Origin: Tissierellia bacterium
Lineage (GTDB): Bacteria > Bacillota_A > Clostridia > Tissierellales > Peptoniphilaceae
Reading direction: 5' to 3'
Assembly: GCA_012513395.1 (NCBI GenBank)
Contig: JAAZCH010000199.1
Location: 1-6,811 of the forward strand
Length of the DNA stretch: 6,811 bases
Shown here: in pieces, positions 1 to 6,355 of the stretch
Position numbering within the stretch: the stretch's first letter is position 1
Layout of the letters: every line of letters starts with the position of its first letter
Notes under the pieces: generated by a model
Database searches by the model: none
What the model saw: the letters and a program-made list of their open reading frames with translations, nothing else
Told to the model about the DNA's origin: nothing
Position numbers and translations under genes: made by a program

Positions 1-884
1 CACAATCCTTTTTCTTCCATTTCAGTTACATAAGACTTCAAATTTTCAATAAAGTCAATAACCAATCCTTTGGGTTCTCCTTGGGTTACTAGATATATAT
101 TTCTATAAAATCCTGAAATATTTTCAATTCGTTGAATATTATAATTTATGGATTTCAAATAACTATAAATACACATTGGCATTACTGCCCAAGCATTTTT
201 TGTTTTCAGAAACTCATATACTAACTCTGGAGAGTCTACTGTAACCTTAGGTATAGAAGATAAACTCCAATATTTTTGATACCATAACTCGTAATCAGGT
301 CCCCAGTCTAGATGTATTTCATTGCACTTGTCTAATTCAGAAGCATCCTCTACATGTGAATAATCTGCATATTCCGAATTATAAACTATGTATAAAGGCT
401 CTTTAAAAAACTCTTGAGTTTTTATATGTCTGGAACCATATGGCCTAGAGACGATCCCTAAATCCAAATCAAATGTATCTAGCATAGTGTAGATGTTATG
501 ATTCCAATGTGAGCTAATATTGAGTTTGACTTCGTTTGAATCAGCATATTTTTTATAAAATTCATTTAAGAAGAAGCCATTTACACTATGAGGTGCTCCA
601 ATATTAATATCAATCCTAATTTCACTATCTATTTTCCATTCATCTATGTCATTAATCAAAGACAAATACTTTTTTGCATAATCTATAAAATTTATGCCTT
701 TTGGTGTTAAAACCACACCCTTTGAACCGTGACCTCTAGAAAAGAGTTCTACTCCAATCTCTTCTTCCAATTGGGTTATCCTGCCAGAAAGTGTAGATTG
801 ACTAATGAATAAGGCGTTAGCTGCCTTTGTCATGCTTCCTAATTCAATTGTTTTCAAGAAAGCTTCAATTTGTAAGTAGTTCAT
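1..884 (-). CDS. LysR-family transcriptional regulator (C-terminus cut by window edge)
   Basis: I translated 294 codons from the ATG at 884-882; no stop is reached, so the last residues lie outside the window (LysR proteins are usually about 290-310 residues, so almost all of it is here). The N-terminus (MNYLQIEAFLKTIELGSMTK) and a helix-turn-helix at about residues 18-37, followed by QLEEEIGVELFSR and VLTPKG, are the classic LysR winged-helix DNA-binding signature. Residues from about 90 onward form the effector-binding domain, including the typical DLGIVSRP segment near residue 141. GGAGGG at 894-889 is the ribosome binding site and fixes the start. The gene is divergent from the ureide operon, the usual arrangement for a LysR regulator of its neighbour. 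By inference it responds to a hydantoin- or allantoin-like compound or a breakdown product; the ligand cannot be read from sequence. Confidence 0.95.
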   Translation of the reverse strand, partial: MNYLQIEAFLKTIELGSMTKAANALFISQSTLSGRITQLEEEIGVELFSRGHGSKGVVLTPKGINFIDYAKKYLSLINDIDEWKIDSEIRIDINIGAPHSVNGFFLNEFYKKYADSNEVKLNISSHWNHNIYTMLDTFDLDLGIVSRPYGSRHIKTQEFFKEPLYIVYNSEYADYSHVEDASELDKCNEIHLDWGPDYELWYQKYWSLSSIPKVTVDSPELVYEFLKTKNAWAVMPMCIYSYLKSINYNIQRIENISGFYRNIYLVTQGEPKGLVIDFIENLKSYVTEMEEKGL

Positions 885-911
885 TTTTCCCTCCAAGTTT
901 CAATCGAAAAA

Positions 912-930
912 TCCGTTTGTTACGAACGGA
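912..930. promoter_or_regulatory. 19-bp imperfect palindrome, candidate LysR operator
   Basis: TCCGTTTGTTACGAACGGA is symmetric about position 921, with eight of nine base pairs matching. It lies in the divergent gap, about 69 bases upstream of the transcription start inferred for the operon, close to the roughly -65 position where LysR regulators usually place their recognition site. It does not show the textbook T-N11-A spacing at the dyad centre, so assignment to this regulator is an inference. Confidence 0.5.
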
Positions 931-949
931 AACAAGTATTTTTTATTAA

Positions 950-963
950 AACAGTTTGCTGTT
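950..963. promoter_or_regulatory. Short dyad overlapping the operon -35 region, candidate activation site
   Basis: AACAG-TTTG-CTGTT is a perfect 5-bp dyad with a 4-base spacer. Its centre is 35.5 bases from the centre of the 912-930 palindrome and it overlaps the candidate -35 of the plus-strand promoter. This is where LysR regulators often have a second, weaker activation site. The arms are short, so chance occurrence in AT-rich DNA is possible. Confidence 0.3.
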
Positions 964-983
964 ATCATTAAATAAAGTATAGT
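956..983 (+). promoter_or_regulatory. Candidate promoter of the ureide operon
   Basis: TTGCTG at 956-961 and TATAGT at 978-983, with 16 bases between them, resemble a sigma-A promoter with a good -10 and a weak -35. A weak -35 fits activator dependence. Transcription would start near 990, giving a leader of about 50 bases before the first ATG. Confidence 0.4.
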
Positions 984-990
984 CAATGAA

Positions 991-999
991 ATTATATCA
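991..999 (-). promoter_or_regulatory. Candidate extended -10 promoter for the LysR gene
   Basis: On the minus strand the sequence reads TGATATAAT, a perfect extended -10 (TGnTATAAT). The -35 region (attttt at 1019-1014) is poor, which is common for extended -10 promoters. The start point would fall near 984, so the regulator and operon promoters overlap and may interfere; binding at the two dyads downstream of this start could give autorepression. Confidence 0.4.
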
Positions 1000-1042
1000 T
1001 AGATGTAATTTTAAAAAATAAAAAATTGAGGGGGACGACAAA

Positions 1043-1159
1043 ATGAACGCAACACCTAGTTTGATAATTGCATGGTTATTTTATGGATTTATGGCGATTT
1101 TTCCATATCTGTACCTACAATTAGAAAAAAAGAAAAACTATAAGGAGGATAAGAGATAA
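1043..1159 (+). CDS. Small single-helix membrane protein, likely symporter accessory subunit
   Basis: This 38-residue protein begins at ATG 1043, eight bases after the strong site GAGGGGG (1028-1034). Residues about 6-27 (SLIIAWLFYGFMAIFPYLYL) form one hydrophobic helix, followed by a very basic tail ending in KKKNYKEDKR. Its TAA shares one base with the ATG of the symporter (TAATG at 1157-1161), and the symporter's ribosome binding site lies inside its last codons, so the two are likely translationally coupled. Small membrane proteins encoded directly ahead of sodium:solute symporters are a known pattern, for example the YhdT-PanF pair and short symporter accessory proteins in Firmicutes. 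By inference this one assembles with or stabilises the transporter. The tight overlap, ribosome binding site and clean membrane topology make a chance open frame unlikely. Confidence 0.75.
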   Translation: MNATPSLIIAWLFYGFMAIFPYLYLQLEKKKNYKEDKR

Positions 1160-2595
1160 TGACAAATGAATTTATTTATATCTTAATGGTTTGTTTATTT
1201 ATGGGGGGCCTTGCAGTATTGGGGATATTAATTGGACGGACAATAAAAGATCCGGATGATTGGGTTGCAGCAAACCAAAGTTTAGGAATTATACCTTTGT
1301 CAGGTACATATTTTGCAACAATAGTAAGTGCGACTTCTATAGTTAGTTACACCGGCTATTACTACTTAAATGGTTGGCCAGGTATGTGGAATTTTGGTGG
1401 TACATTAATGACATCATTTATTGCAACGCTATGGGTTGCAAAAAGGATGAGATCTTTTGGTGATACTACCATGCCGGAATATATTAGAAGAAGATTTGGA
1501 AGACCACATTCTTTAATTGCTTGTTTGATAATACTAGTGGGATCAATAACATTGTTATCTGCACAAATAACGGCATGTGTAGTGGTTATTAGTGCTATAG
1601 TAGATTGGAGTCCTGTATTTACCAGTTTTTTAGTGTTGGTTATATTTGTAGTATTTACTGCAATGGGAGGCATGAAAGCTGTTGCATGGACTGATACAAT
1701 TTGTGCATATACTATAATTATCGGCGTATGGGCGATGGCGATAAACTTTTTAATGAAACTAGGCGGTTTTGGAGCTATGATGGATGGGTTGCATGAACTA
1801 AATCCTGGATATGTATCAGCATTTTCAGAAGCTATCACTCCCCTTACAGCATTGGGTTGGCTAGCTACATGGGGAATTTGTAACTTTGGAGCTCCTCAAT
1901 TTGTAGGGAGATTTTTATCTGCAACTACTCCAGAATCAGCTCAAAAAAGCCAAGCTGTTACAGCATTAATGTTAGGATTGTTTATTATACCTCTATTAAT
2001 TGTTGGATTGGCAGGAAGATTAATTCTCCCAGGAGTAGAGGCACAAGATTTAGTATTTAACTCTTTAGTAACTCAAACAGTGCATCCAGTTCTTGGTGGA
2101 TTAATGTTTGCCTCTGTAATAGCAGCTATAATTTCTACCGCAGACTCTTTATTGCTGCTGGCTAGTACAACGTTTACTAGAGACATTTGGAAAGAATTTA
2201 TAGATCAAAATATGTCCAGCCAAAAAGAATTAAATATGTCTAGAGTAGCAACAGTTTTGTTAGGTATACTTGGAGTTTTATTGACATTTATGCAAAGTGA
2301 TGTAATCCAATCAATACATGCAAAAGCAGTTACATTAATGGGTTCATCCATGGCTATGTTAGTTTTAATCGGAGCTTTTAATAAGAAAATTACTTCTAAG
2401 GGTGCTATGGCTTCTATGATAGTTGGATTTATTGTAGCAAATATTTGGTATGCGTTAGGGCAACCATTTGGTATATCTCCAGCTCTATCGGGGCCGCTAA
2501 GTGCTGGCATAACAATGCTAATAGTAAGTAGTTTTACAGAACCTATGTCAAAAGAACAACTTGCACCATTTTTTCCAGAAACATTGGATGAGTAG
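1159..2595 (+). CDS. Sodium:solute symporter (SSS family), probable ureide permease
   Basis: A 478-residue polytopic membrane protein, a normal size for the SSS family (proline, pantothenate and glucose symporters). Visible family features are the early helix with SATSIVSYTGYYYL (residues 57-70), GMKAVAWTDTIC (171-182), GRFLSATTPESAQKSQ (250-265), typical of the PutP/PanF branch, and AAIISTADSLLLLAST (322-337), the helix whose Ser/Thr residues help form the sodium site. I estimate about 13 membrane segments. It would use the sodium gradient to import a small solute across the cytoplasmic membrane. Context, directly upstream of ring-opening and decarbamoylating enzymes, suggests a hydantoin, allantoin or related carbamoyl compound. 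Hydantoin permease HyuP of Arthrobacter belongs to a different family (NCS1), so this would be a substitute. AAGGAGG at 1142-1148 is its ribosome binding site. Family assignment is firm; substrate is inferred. Confidence 0.9.
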   Translation: MTNEFIYILMVCLFMGGLAVLGILIGRTIKDPDDWVAANQSLGIIPLSGTYFATIVSATSIVSYTGYYYLNGWPGMWNFGGTLMTSFIATLWVAKRMRSFGDTTMPEYIRRRFGRPHSLIACLIILVGSITLLSAQITACVVVISAIVDWSPVFTSFLVLVIFVVFTAMGGMKAVAWTDTICAYTIIIGVWAMAINFLMKLGGFGAMMDGLHELNPGYVSAFSEAITPLTALGWLATWGICNFGAPQFVGRFLSATTPESAQKSQAVTALMLGLFIIPLLIVGLAGRLILPGVEAQDLVFNSLVTQTVHPVLGGLMFASVIAAIISTADSLLLLASTTFTRDIWKEFIDQNMSSQKELNMSRVATVLLGILGVLLTFMQSDVIQSIHAKAVTLMGSSMAMLVLIGAFNKKITSKGAMASMIVGFIVANIWYALGQPFGISPALSGPLSAGITMLIVSSFTEPMSKEQLAPFFPETLDE

Positions 2596-2634
2596 AATAA
2601 CAATTGTAAATAGTTAGGAGAAAATAATAAAAAA

Positions 2635-4050
2635 ATGAAATTAGATTTAGCAATAATTAATGGAAAAGCATATATAAATGGGAAATTTAGAAATGTTGAT
2701 ATCGGTATAAAGAATGAAAAAATTGTAATGATTGCTGAAGAGGGAATGTTACCTGAGGCAGCGGGGACAATTGATGCAAAAGGTAAACATATAATTCCAG
2801 GTGGGATTGATACTCATGTACATTTTAGAGATCCAGGACATGCAGAAAGGGGTACTTTTTACACGGAATCTCAAGCATGTGTAGCTGGAGGAACCACTAC
2901 AATATTAGAGCATCCAATATCTTCACCACCCCAATATAATAAAGAAATTTTAGATAACAGAAAAAAAATAGCTGCCGAGAGAGAGGGAGTCGTTGACTAT
3001 GCTTTCTTTGGAGCTGCTGGTGGAGAATTTTTAGAGGAAATATCTAATGTTGCAAAAGAGGGTATAGTTGCCTTTAAGACATTTTTACATGAGGCACCAG
3101 AAGGCAGAGATGATGAGTTCAAGGGTCTAACCATGTCTAATGACTATGAAATCTATATGGGTATGAAAGAAGTTGCAAAAACTGGTTTGCCATTAGGTTC
3201 TCATGCTGAAAATAATGACTTTATCCAAGGCCTAATTGAAAAATATAGGAGTGAAGGAAAAACCTCTGCAGAATATCATTGCAAGTCCAGACCCCCAATA
3301 TCTGAATATTCAACGGTACAAAAACTTATAACTTTTGCAGCAGACACAGGGTGTATCTTGGATTTAGTTCATATATCTACACCAGAAGCAATGCAAATGG
3401 CAAAAGAAGCTAAAGAAAGAGGACAAAAACTTTTTCTTGAAACATGTCCACACTTCTTATTCTTAAATGAGGATTCTTTGCTAAAACACGGATCTTATGC
3501 CAAGTGTAATCCTCCTTTAAGAGCTCAAAAAGACGTTGAAAAACTTTGGGGCTTTGTATTAGATGGAACTGTGGATTATATTGGTAGTGATCATGCACCA
3601 TTTTTGCATGAAGAAAAAGAAAAAAGTCCAGAAGATATATTTGTGGCCCCATCAGGGTTTGTTGGAGCTGATTTGAGACTTCCTCTTATGATTAACGAAG
3701 TTGTTAGCGGAGATAGAGGTCTAACCTTGGAAAGAGTAGTTGAACTATGCTGTGAAAATCCTGCAAAAGCATTTAATATTTATCCACAAAAAGGTGTAAT
3801 ACAACCAGGTTCAGATGCTGACTTAGCTATTTTTGATATAAATGAGAAATCAATTGTAAACTGGCAAGAAAATTACTCTGGATCTAAAGAAATTGCTAGA
3901 GTATATGATGGTTGGGAATTAGCATGTAAAATGAATTATACAATTCTACGAGGAAAAATAGTAATGGAAGATGGAAAAGTTAATCCAATCAAAGACGGTA
4001 CAAAGGGATGGGGAAAACTTGTAGAACCAAATTCTACAAATAGTAAATAA
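2635..4050 (+). CDS. Cyclic amidohydrolase: hydantoinase / allantoinase / dihydropyrimidinase family
   Basis: A 471-residue cytoplasmic metal-dependent ring-opening hydrolase of the amidohydrolase superfamily, of usual length. The full binuclear metal site can be read: H61 and H63 in DTHVHFRDPG, K148 in VAFKTF (the lysine that is carbamylated in this family), H190 in GSHAEN, H246 in LVHIST and D319 in GSDHAPF. CNPPLR (291-296) and IYPQKG...GSDADLAIFD (382-401) are typical of the hydantoinase/allantoinase branch and resemble the Arthrobacter L-hydantoinase type. It would hydrolyse a five-membered cyclic ureide to the N-carbamoyl acid, the substrate of the next gene. Dihydroorotase is less likely because no pyrimidine genes are nearby. 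Allantoinase versus hydantoinase cannot be settled. The gene follows the symporter after 39 bases; AGGAG at 2616-2620 lies an unusually long 14 bases before the ATG, and an in-frame TAG at 2611 rules out an upstream start. Confidence 0.88.
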   Translation: MKLDLAIINGKAYINGKFRNVDIGIKNEKIVMIAEEGMLPEAAGTIDAKGKHIIPGGIDTHVHFRDPGHAERGTFYTESQACVAGGTTTILEHPISSPPQYNKEILDNRKKIAAEREGVVDYAFFGAAGGEFLEEISNVAKEGIVAFKTFLHEAPEGRDDEFKGLTMSNDYEIYMGMKEVAKTGLPLGSHAENNDFIQGLIEKYRSEGKTSAEYHCKSRPPISEYSTVQKLITFAADTGCILDLVHISTPEAMQMAKEAKERGQKLFLETCPHFLFLNEDSLLKHGSYAKCNPPLRAQKDVEKLWGFVLDGTVDYIGSDHAPFLHEEKEKSPEDIFVAPSGFVGADLRLPLMINEVVSGDRGLTLERVVELCCENPAKAFNIYPQKGVIQPGSDADLAIFDINEKSIVNWQENYSGSKEIARVYDGWELACKMNYTILRGKIVMEDGKVNPIKDGTKGWGKLVEPNSTNSK

Positions 4051-4056
4051 TATTGT

Positions 4057-4106
4057 ATAATAATTGCAGACATCATTGCGAAATAGATAATGTCTGCAAT
4101 TATTAT
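4057..4106 (+). promoter_or_regulatory. Perfect 17-bp inverted repeat between operon genes (intercistronic hairpin)
   Basis: The left arm 4057-4073 (ataataattgcagacat) is exactly complementary to the right arm 4090-4106, with a 16-base loop. No uridine run follows, so it is not a classic terminator; instead the AAGGAGG of the next gene starts eight bases later. In RNA it could block exonucleases, set relative enzyme levels, or act as a weak attenuator. In DNA the long dyad could be a protein binding site. A loop segment, attgc at 4075-4079, is complementary to gcaat at 4109-4113 beside the ribosome binding site. Confidence 0.6.
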
Positions 4107-4129
4107 TTGCAATAAGGAGGTATAGTATT

Positions 4130-5317
4130 TTGAATTTTGAAAGATTTTATGAAAATTTAAATAAATTTGGTAAAATAGGTGATCAAAAAGAAAAGGGAAT
4201 TAGTAGATTGGCATTTTCAAAAGAATATTACGAATCTATTGAGATGCTTGATGAATATTCAAGGTCAAAGGGGTTTGAAACAAAACAAGACAAAGTGGGG
4301 AACTTGTTTATTACTTATAATCCAATGAATGCAGACAAATTCTTACTAATTGGCTCTCATATGGATACAGTCAAATCCGGAGGATTATATGACGGAGCGA
4401 TGGGAGTTATAGCTGCTCTTGAAGTTATAGAGTCATTAAAAGATAATAATATTACTGGAGATTCGGGTGTCATAGCAGTAGCATTTAATGCTGAGGAAGG
4501 AAGCGAAATGGGTGGTACTTTCGGAAGTAGAACTATATGTAACAGAAATAATCTTGAAGACCCTGAACTAAAAAATAAAATAAGTAATTATAACTTAGAA
4601 GTAAAAGATTTAGAAGATTGCATAATAAACTTTAATAAAATAGTTGGTTTTTTAGAACTACATATTGAACAAGGCGGAGTTTTAGAAAATAATAAAATGG
4701 ATATTGGAGTTGTAGATGGAATAGTTGGTATTACTAGATATAACATTACTATAAAAGGTGAAGCTAATCACGCGGGAACTACACCAATGAATTTAAGAAA
4801 TGATCCAATTAGGAGTTTACCAGAAGTCATAAATAAATTATTTGGAATAGCTAGTAAATATACTCATCCCTTTGTTATGACGATTGGAGATATAAGGGTA
4901 AAACCTGGAATGTATAATATTATCCCATCAGAAGTAGAGATATTAATTGAAGTGAGGGATATGTTACAAGATAACATTGATGAATTTTTTGATAAAATAA
5001 AAAAATTTTTGGAAAATGAAATAAAAGACTTTGATTTAGTATGTAACGTAGAAAAACCATCGGTATTATTAGACAAGGAATATATGGAAATAGTTTCCAA
5101 AAGTTGTGAATCTTTAGGTTATAACTATCAAGTTATGAGTAGTGGTGCAGGTCATGATGCTAAAGAAATAAGTCATTTAGTACCATCATCCCTAATTTTT
5201 GTGCCAAGTATAAATGGAATCAGCCACTCTCCAAAAGAATATACAACACCAGAACACTTAAAAAAAGGTATTAATGTCCTTTATCAATCTGCGATATCAA
5301 TAATAGGAGGAAAATAA
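4130..5317 (+). CDS. M20-family N-carbamoyl-amino-acid hydrolase / allantoate amidohydrolase (HyuC/AllC type)
   Basis: A 395-residue zinc-type amidase of the M20 hydrolase family, somewhat short of the usual 405-415. Metal ligands are visible in order: H77 (GSHMDT), D88 (LYDGAMG), E122-E123 (FNAEEGSEMGG), H178 (LELHIEQG) and H366 (NGISHSP). GEANHAGTTPM with H214 and SGAGHDA with D343 are the substrate-binding signatures shared by L-N-carbamoylases and allantoate amidohydrolases. The enzyme would release CO2 and ammonia from the N-carbamoyl acid made by the upstream amidohydrolase, yielding a free amino acid, or convert allantoate to ureidoglycine. These two subfamilies cannot be told apart by eye here. 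Translation starts at TTG 4130, nine bases after AAGGAGG (4114-4120); no better in-frame ATG precedes the conserved N-terminal region. The position directly behind the hydantoinase supports a sequential pathway. Confidence 0.88.
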   Translation: MNFERFYENLNKFGKIGDQKEKGISRLAFSKEYYESIEMLDEYSRSKGFETKQDKVGNLFITYNPMNADKFLLIGSHMDTVKSGGLYDGAMGVIAALEVIESLKDNNITGDSGVIAVAFNAEEGSEMGGTFGSRTICNRNNLEDPELKNKISNYNLEVKDLEDCIINFNKIVGFLELHIEQGGVLENNKMDIGVVDGIVGITRYNITIKGEANHAGTTPMNLRNDPIRSLPEVINKLFGIASKYTHPFVMTIGDIRVKPGMYNIIPSEVEILIEVRDMLQDNIDEFFDKIKKFLENEIKDFDLVCNVEKPSVLLDKEYMEIVSKSCESLGYNYQVMSSGAGHDAKEISHLVPSSLIFVPSINGISHSPKEYTTPEHLKKGINVLYQSAISIIGGK

Positions 5318-5321
5318 AATT
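5305..5321 (+). promoter_or_regulatory. Ribosome binding site deciding an ATT start
   Basis: AGGAGG (5305-5310) is a full match to the 16S 3' end and stands eight bases before ATT (5319-5321), the only triplet at optimal spacing in the racemase frame. No ATG, GTG or TTG exists in that frame between the stop at 5304 and the ATG at 5358. The site overlaps the final codons of the M20 gene, suggesting coupling. Confidence 0.65.
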
Positions 5322-5969
5322 AAAACCCTTATAATAAATCCCAATAGTGACGCATCTATGACCTTAGCAATTACAGAACTAGCTGAAAAATTCCAACCAG
5401 AGCATATAGATATAGATGTTATTGGAATGAAAAATACTCCAGAGTTTGTAGACTCAAAAGAAACCATTGAACAAACTTATAATGAAACTTTGAAAACTAT
5501 TAAAGAATCGGAAACCGAATATGACATCTTTATTATAGCTTGTCATTTAGACCCTAATTTAGATCAGTTAAGAACCGAAACTGACAAGGTAATAATAGGA
5601 ATATGTGAATCATCCCTACTATACTCTCAAATCTTAGGAAAAAGATACTCTATAGTCGGTTCATCAAATAAGACAGTACAATTAAAAACTGAATTAGCAA
5701 TTAAATATGGAGCAGAGACTGAGCTAGACTACGTTGGATACCCTGATGACTCAATCCAAGGAGATTTAAAAGAAAGGTTATTATCTGCCAGTGAAGCTGC
5801 CAAGGAAGTATATAATTCTCAAGCCATTGTTTTAGGATGTGCAGGTTTTGTAGGAATAGACTCTTATATCGAAAAAAAACTAGGAATAGAAGTAATAGAC
5901 GGAGTATATACAGCACTAATAATTGCGGATGGATATGCAAAATATCATAATTATAAAATGATTAAATAA
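5319..5969 (+). CDS. Asp/Glu/hydantoin racemase family protein, probable AUU start
   Basis: Read from ATT 5319 this is a 216-residue protein, normal for hydantoin and allantoin racemases, beginning MKTLIINPNSDASMT. That matches the family's first beta strand and N-P-N-(S/T) substrate loop. Two catalytic cysteines are present: C75 in IIACHLDPNLDQLR and C174 in VLGCAGF, matching the paired-cysteine proton-transfer mechanism of cofactor-independent racemases. The first in-frame ATG, 5358, would remove the N-P-N motif. The strong site AGGAGG (5305-5310) is eight bases from the ATT but 47 bases from that ATG, and an in-frame TAG at 5304 excludes other upstream starts. One base separates the stop of the M20 gene from the ATT. 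It would interconvert D- and L- forms of the cyclic ureide so both enantiomers are used. Alternative family roles (aspartate, glutamate or maleate isomerases) fit the operon less well. Confidence 0.85.
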   Translation: MKTLIINPNSDASMTLAITELAEKFQPEHIDIDVIGMKNTPEFVDSKETIEQTYNETLKTIKESETEYDIFIIACHLDPNLDQLRTETDKVIIGICESSLLYSQILGKRYSIVGSSNKTVQLKTELAIKYGAETELDYVGYPDDSIQGDLKERLLSASEAAKEVYNSQAIVLGCAGFVGIDSYIEKKLGIEVIDGVYTALIIADGYAKYHNYKMIK

Positions 5970-5983
5970 ATAGAAATATATAA

Positions 5984-6020
5984 TTTACCTCCAAAATTCA
6001 GTTAGTATTTTGGGGGTAAA
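5984..6020 (+). terminator. Hairpin after the operon, possible terminator
   Basis: Arms 5984-5997 (tttacctccaaaat) and 6007-6020 (attttgggggtaaa) pair over 14 bp with one G-U wobble around a 9-base loop, 14 bases after the racemase stop. The position fits the operon end. However, the bases that follow are aaacacag rather than a T-run, so it may terminate weakly, need a factor, or only protect the mRNA 3' end. Confidence 0.4.
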
Positions 6021-6073
6021 AACACAGTAATAATCAGCATTATCTTAGATAATAGTAAATAAATATTAGTTAG

Positions 6074-6352
6074 AAGAAATTTGATGAACATTACGACAAA
6101 CATAAATTAAAGTACGGTAATATCTCCAAAAAAGAATACTTGAAAAAAGCAAGAGTTTTACTTTCTCAATCTGCAAATGAAGATGTCCTAGCTTTTGAAA
6201 GTGAAGCCAATTTTATTTTTAAATATAGAATAAGTACAAATGATTTTGTTATAGGTAGACCTGATGGTAAAATATCAACGATATTTAAACCTGATGATGG
6301 TATGGAATATTGGAAAGAGCAAGTTGAATTATTCAAAAAGAAAGAAGGTTAA
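6074..6352 (+). pseudogene. 5'-truncated polymorphic-toxin C-terminal domain (orphan toxin module)
   Basis: The frame is open from 6074, just after a TAG at 6071, to TAA 6350 and encodes 92 residues. The only usual start is TTG 6140, with no good ribosome binding site, which would give 70 residues. The 22 residues ahead of that TTG (KKFDEHYDKHKLKYGNISKK, then EY) look like real protein: a HxxKHxxxYG then KEYLKKA pattern, followed by KYRISTNDFVIGRPDGKIST and IFKPDDGMEYWKEQ. From memory this resembles the short nuclease-like tips of LXG, YD-repeat and contact-dependent toxins, which have H-x-x-K-H-G-x-E-F-G, then EYL, then FKP and Y/W-x-x-Q. The 104 bases upstream contain no delivery or pre-toxin domain. 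I infer a displaced toxin tip left after recombination; it may be silent, or expressed from the TTG. Toxin identity is tentative, the missing 5' end is clear. Confidence 0.5.
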
Positions 6353-6355
6353 ATT

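Noticed and set aside
1362..1838. Open frame antisense to the symporter (158 residues), with similar ones at 2205-2603, 3410-3652, 4864-5100 and 5701-5940
   Set aside because: All lie wholly or almost wholly inside well-supported plus-strand genes, show no family motifs or ribosome binding sites, and have the composition expected of the complement of conserved coding sequence.
2635..4050. Dihydroorotase (PyrC) of pyrimidine synthesis
   Set aside because: The fold and some motifs are shared, but the length, the IYPQKG and GSDADL tail and the operon partners fit hydantoinase/allantoinase better, and no other pyr genes are present.
4057..4106. Operon-splitting intrinsic terminator between the amidohydrolase and M20 genes
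   Set aside because: The stem is strong but no T-run follows, and a functional ribosome binding site lies eight bases beyond, so transcription is expected to continue.
5358..5969. Racemase starting at ATG 5358
   Set aside because: This start removes the conserved KTLIINPNS strand and lies 47 bases from the ribosome binding site; ATT 5319 fits both the family and the spacing.
5970..6073. N-terminal part of the toxin-like gene in another frame
   Set aside because: All three plus-strand frames hold frequent stops and the stretch contains the 5984-6020 hairpin; I found no coherent protein sequence.
6084..6107. ATG at 6084 as the start of the toxin-like gene
   Set aside because: It is in a different frame from the toxin-like sequence and stops after eight codons, so it would serve only if a frameshift were present.
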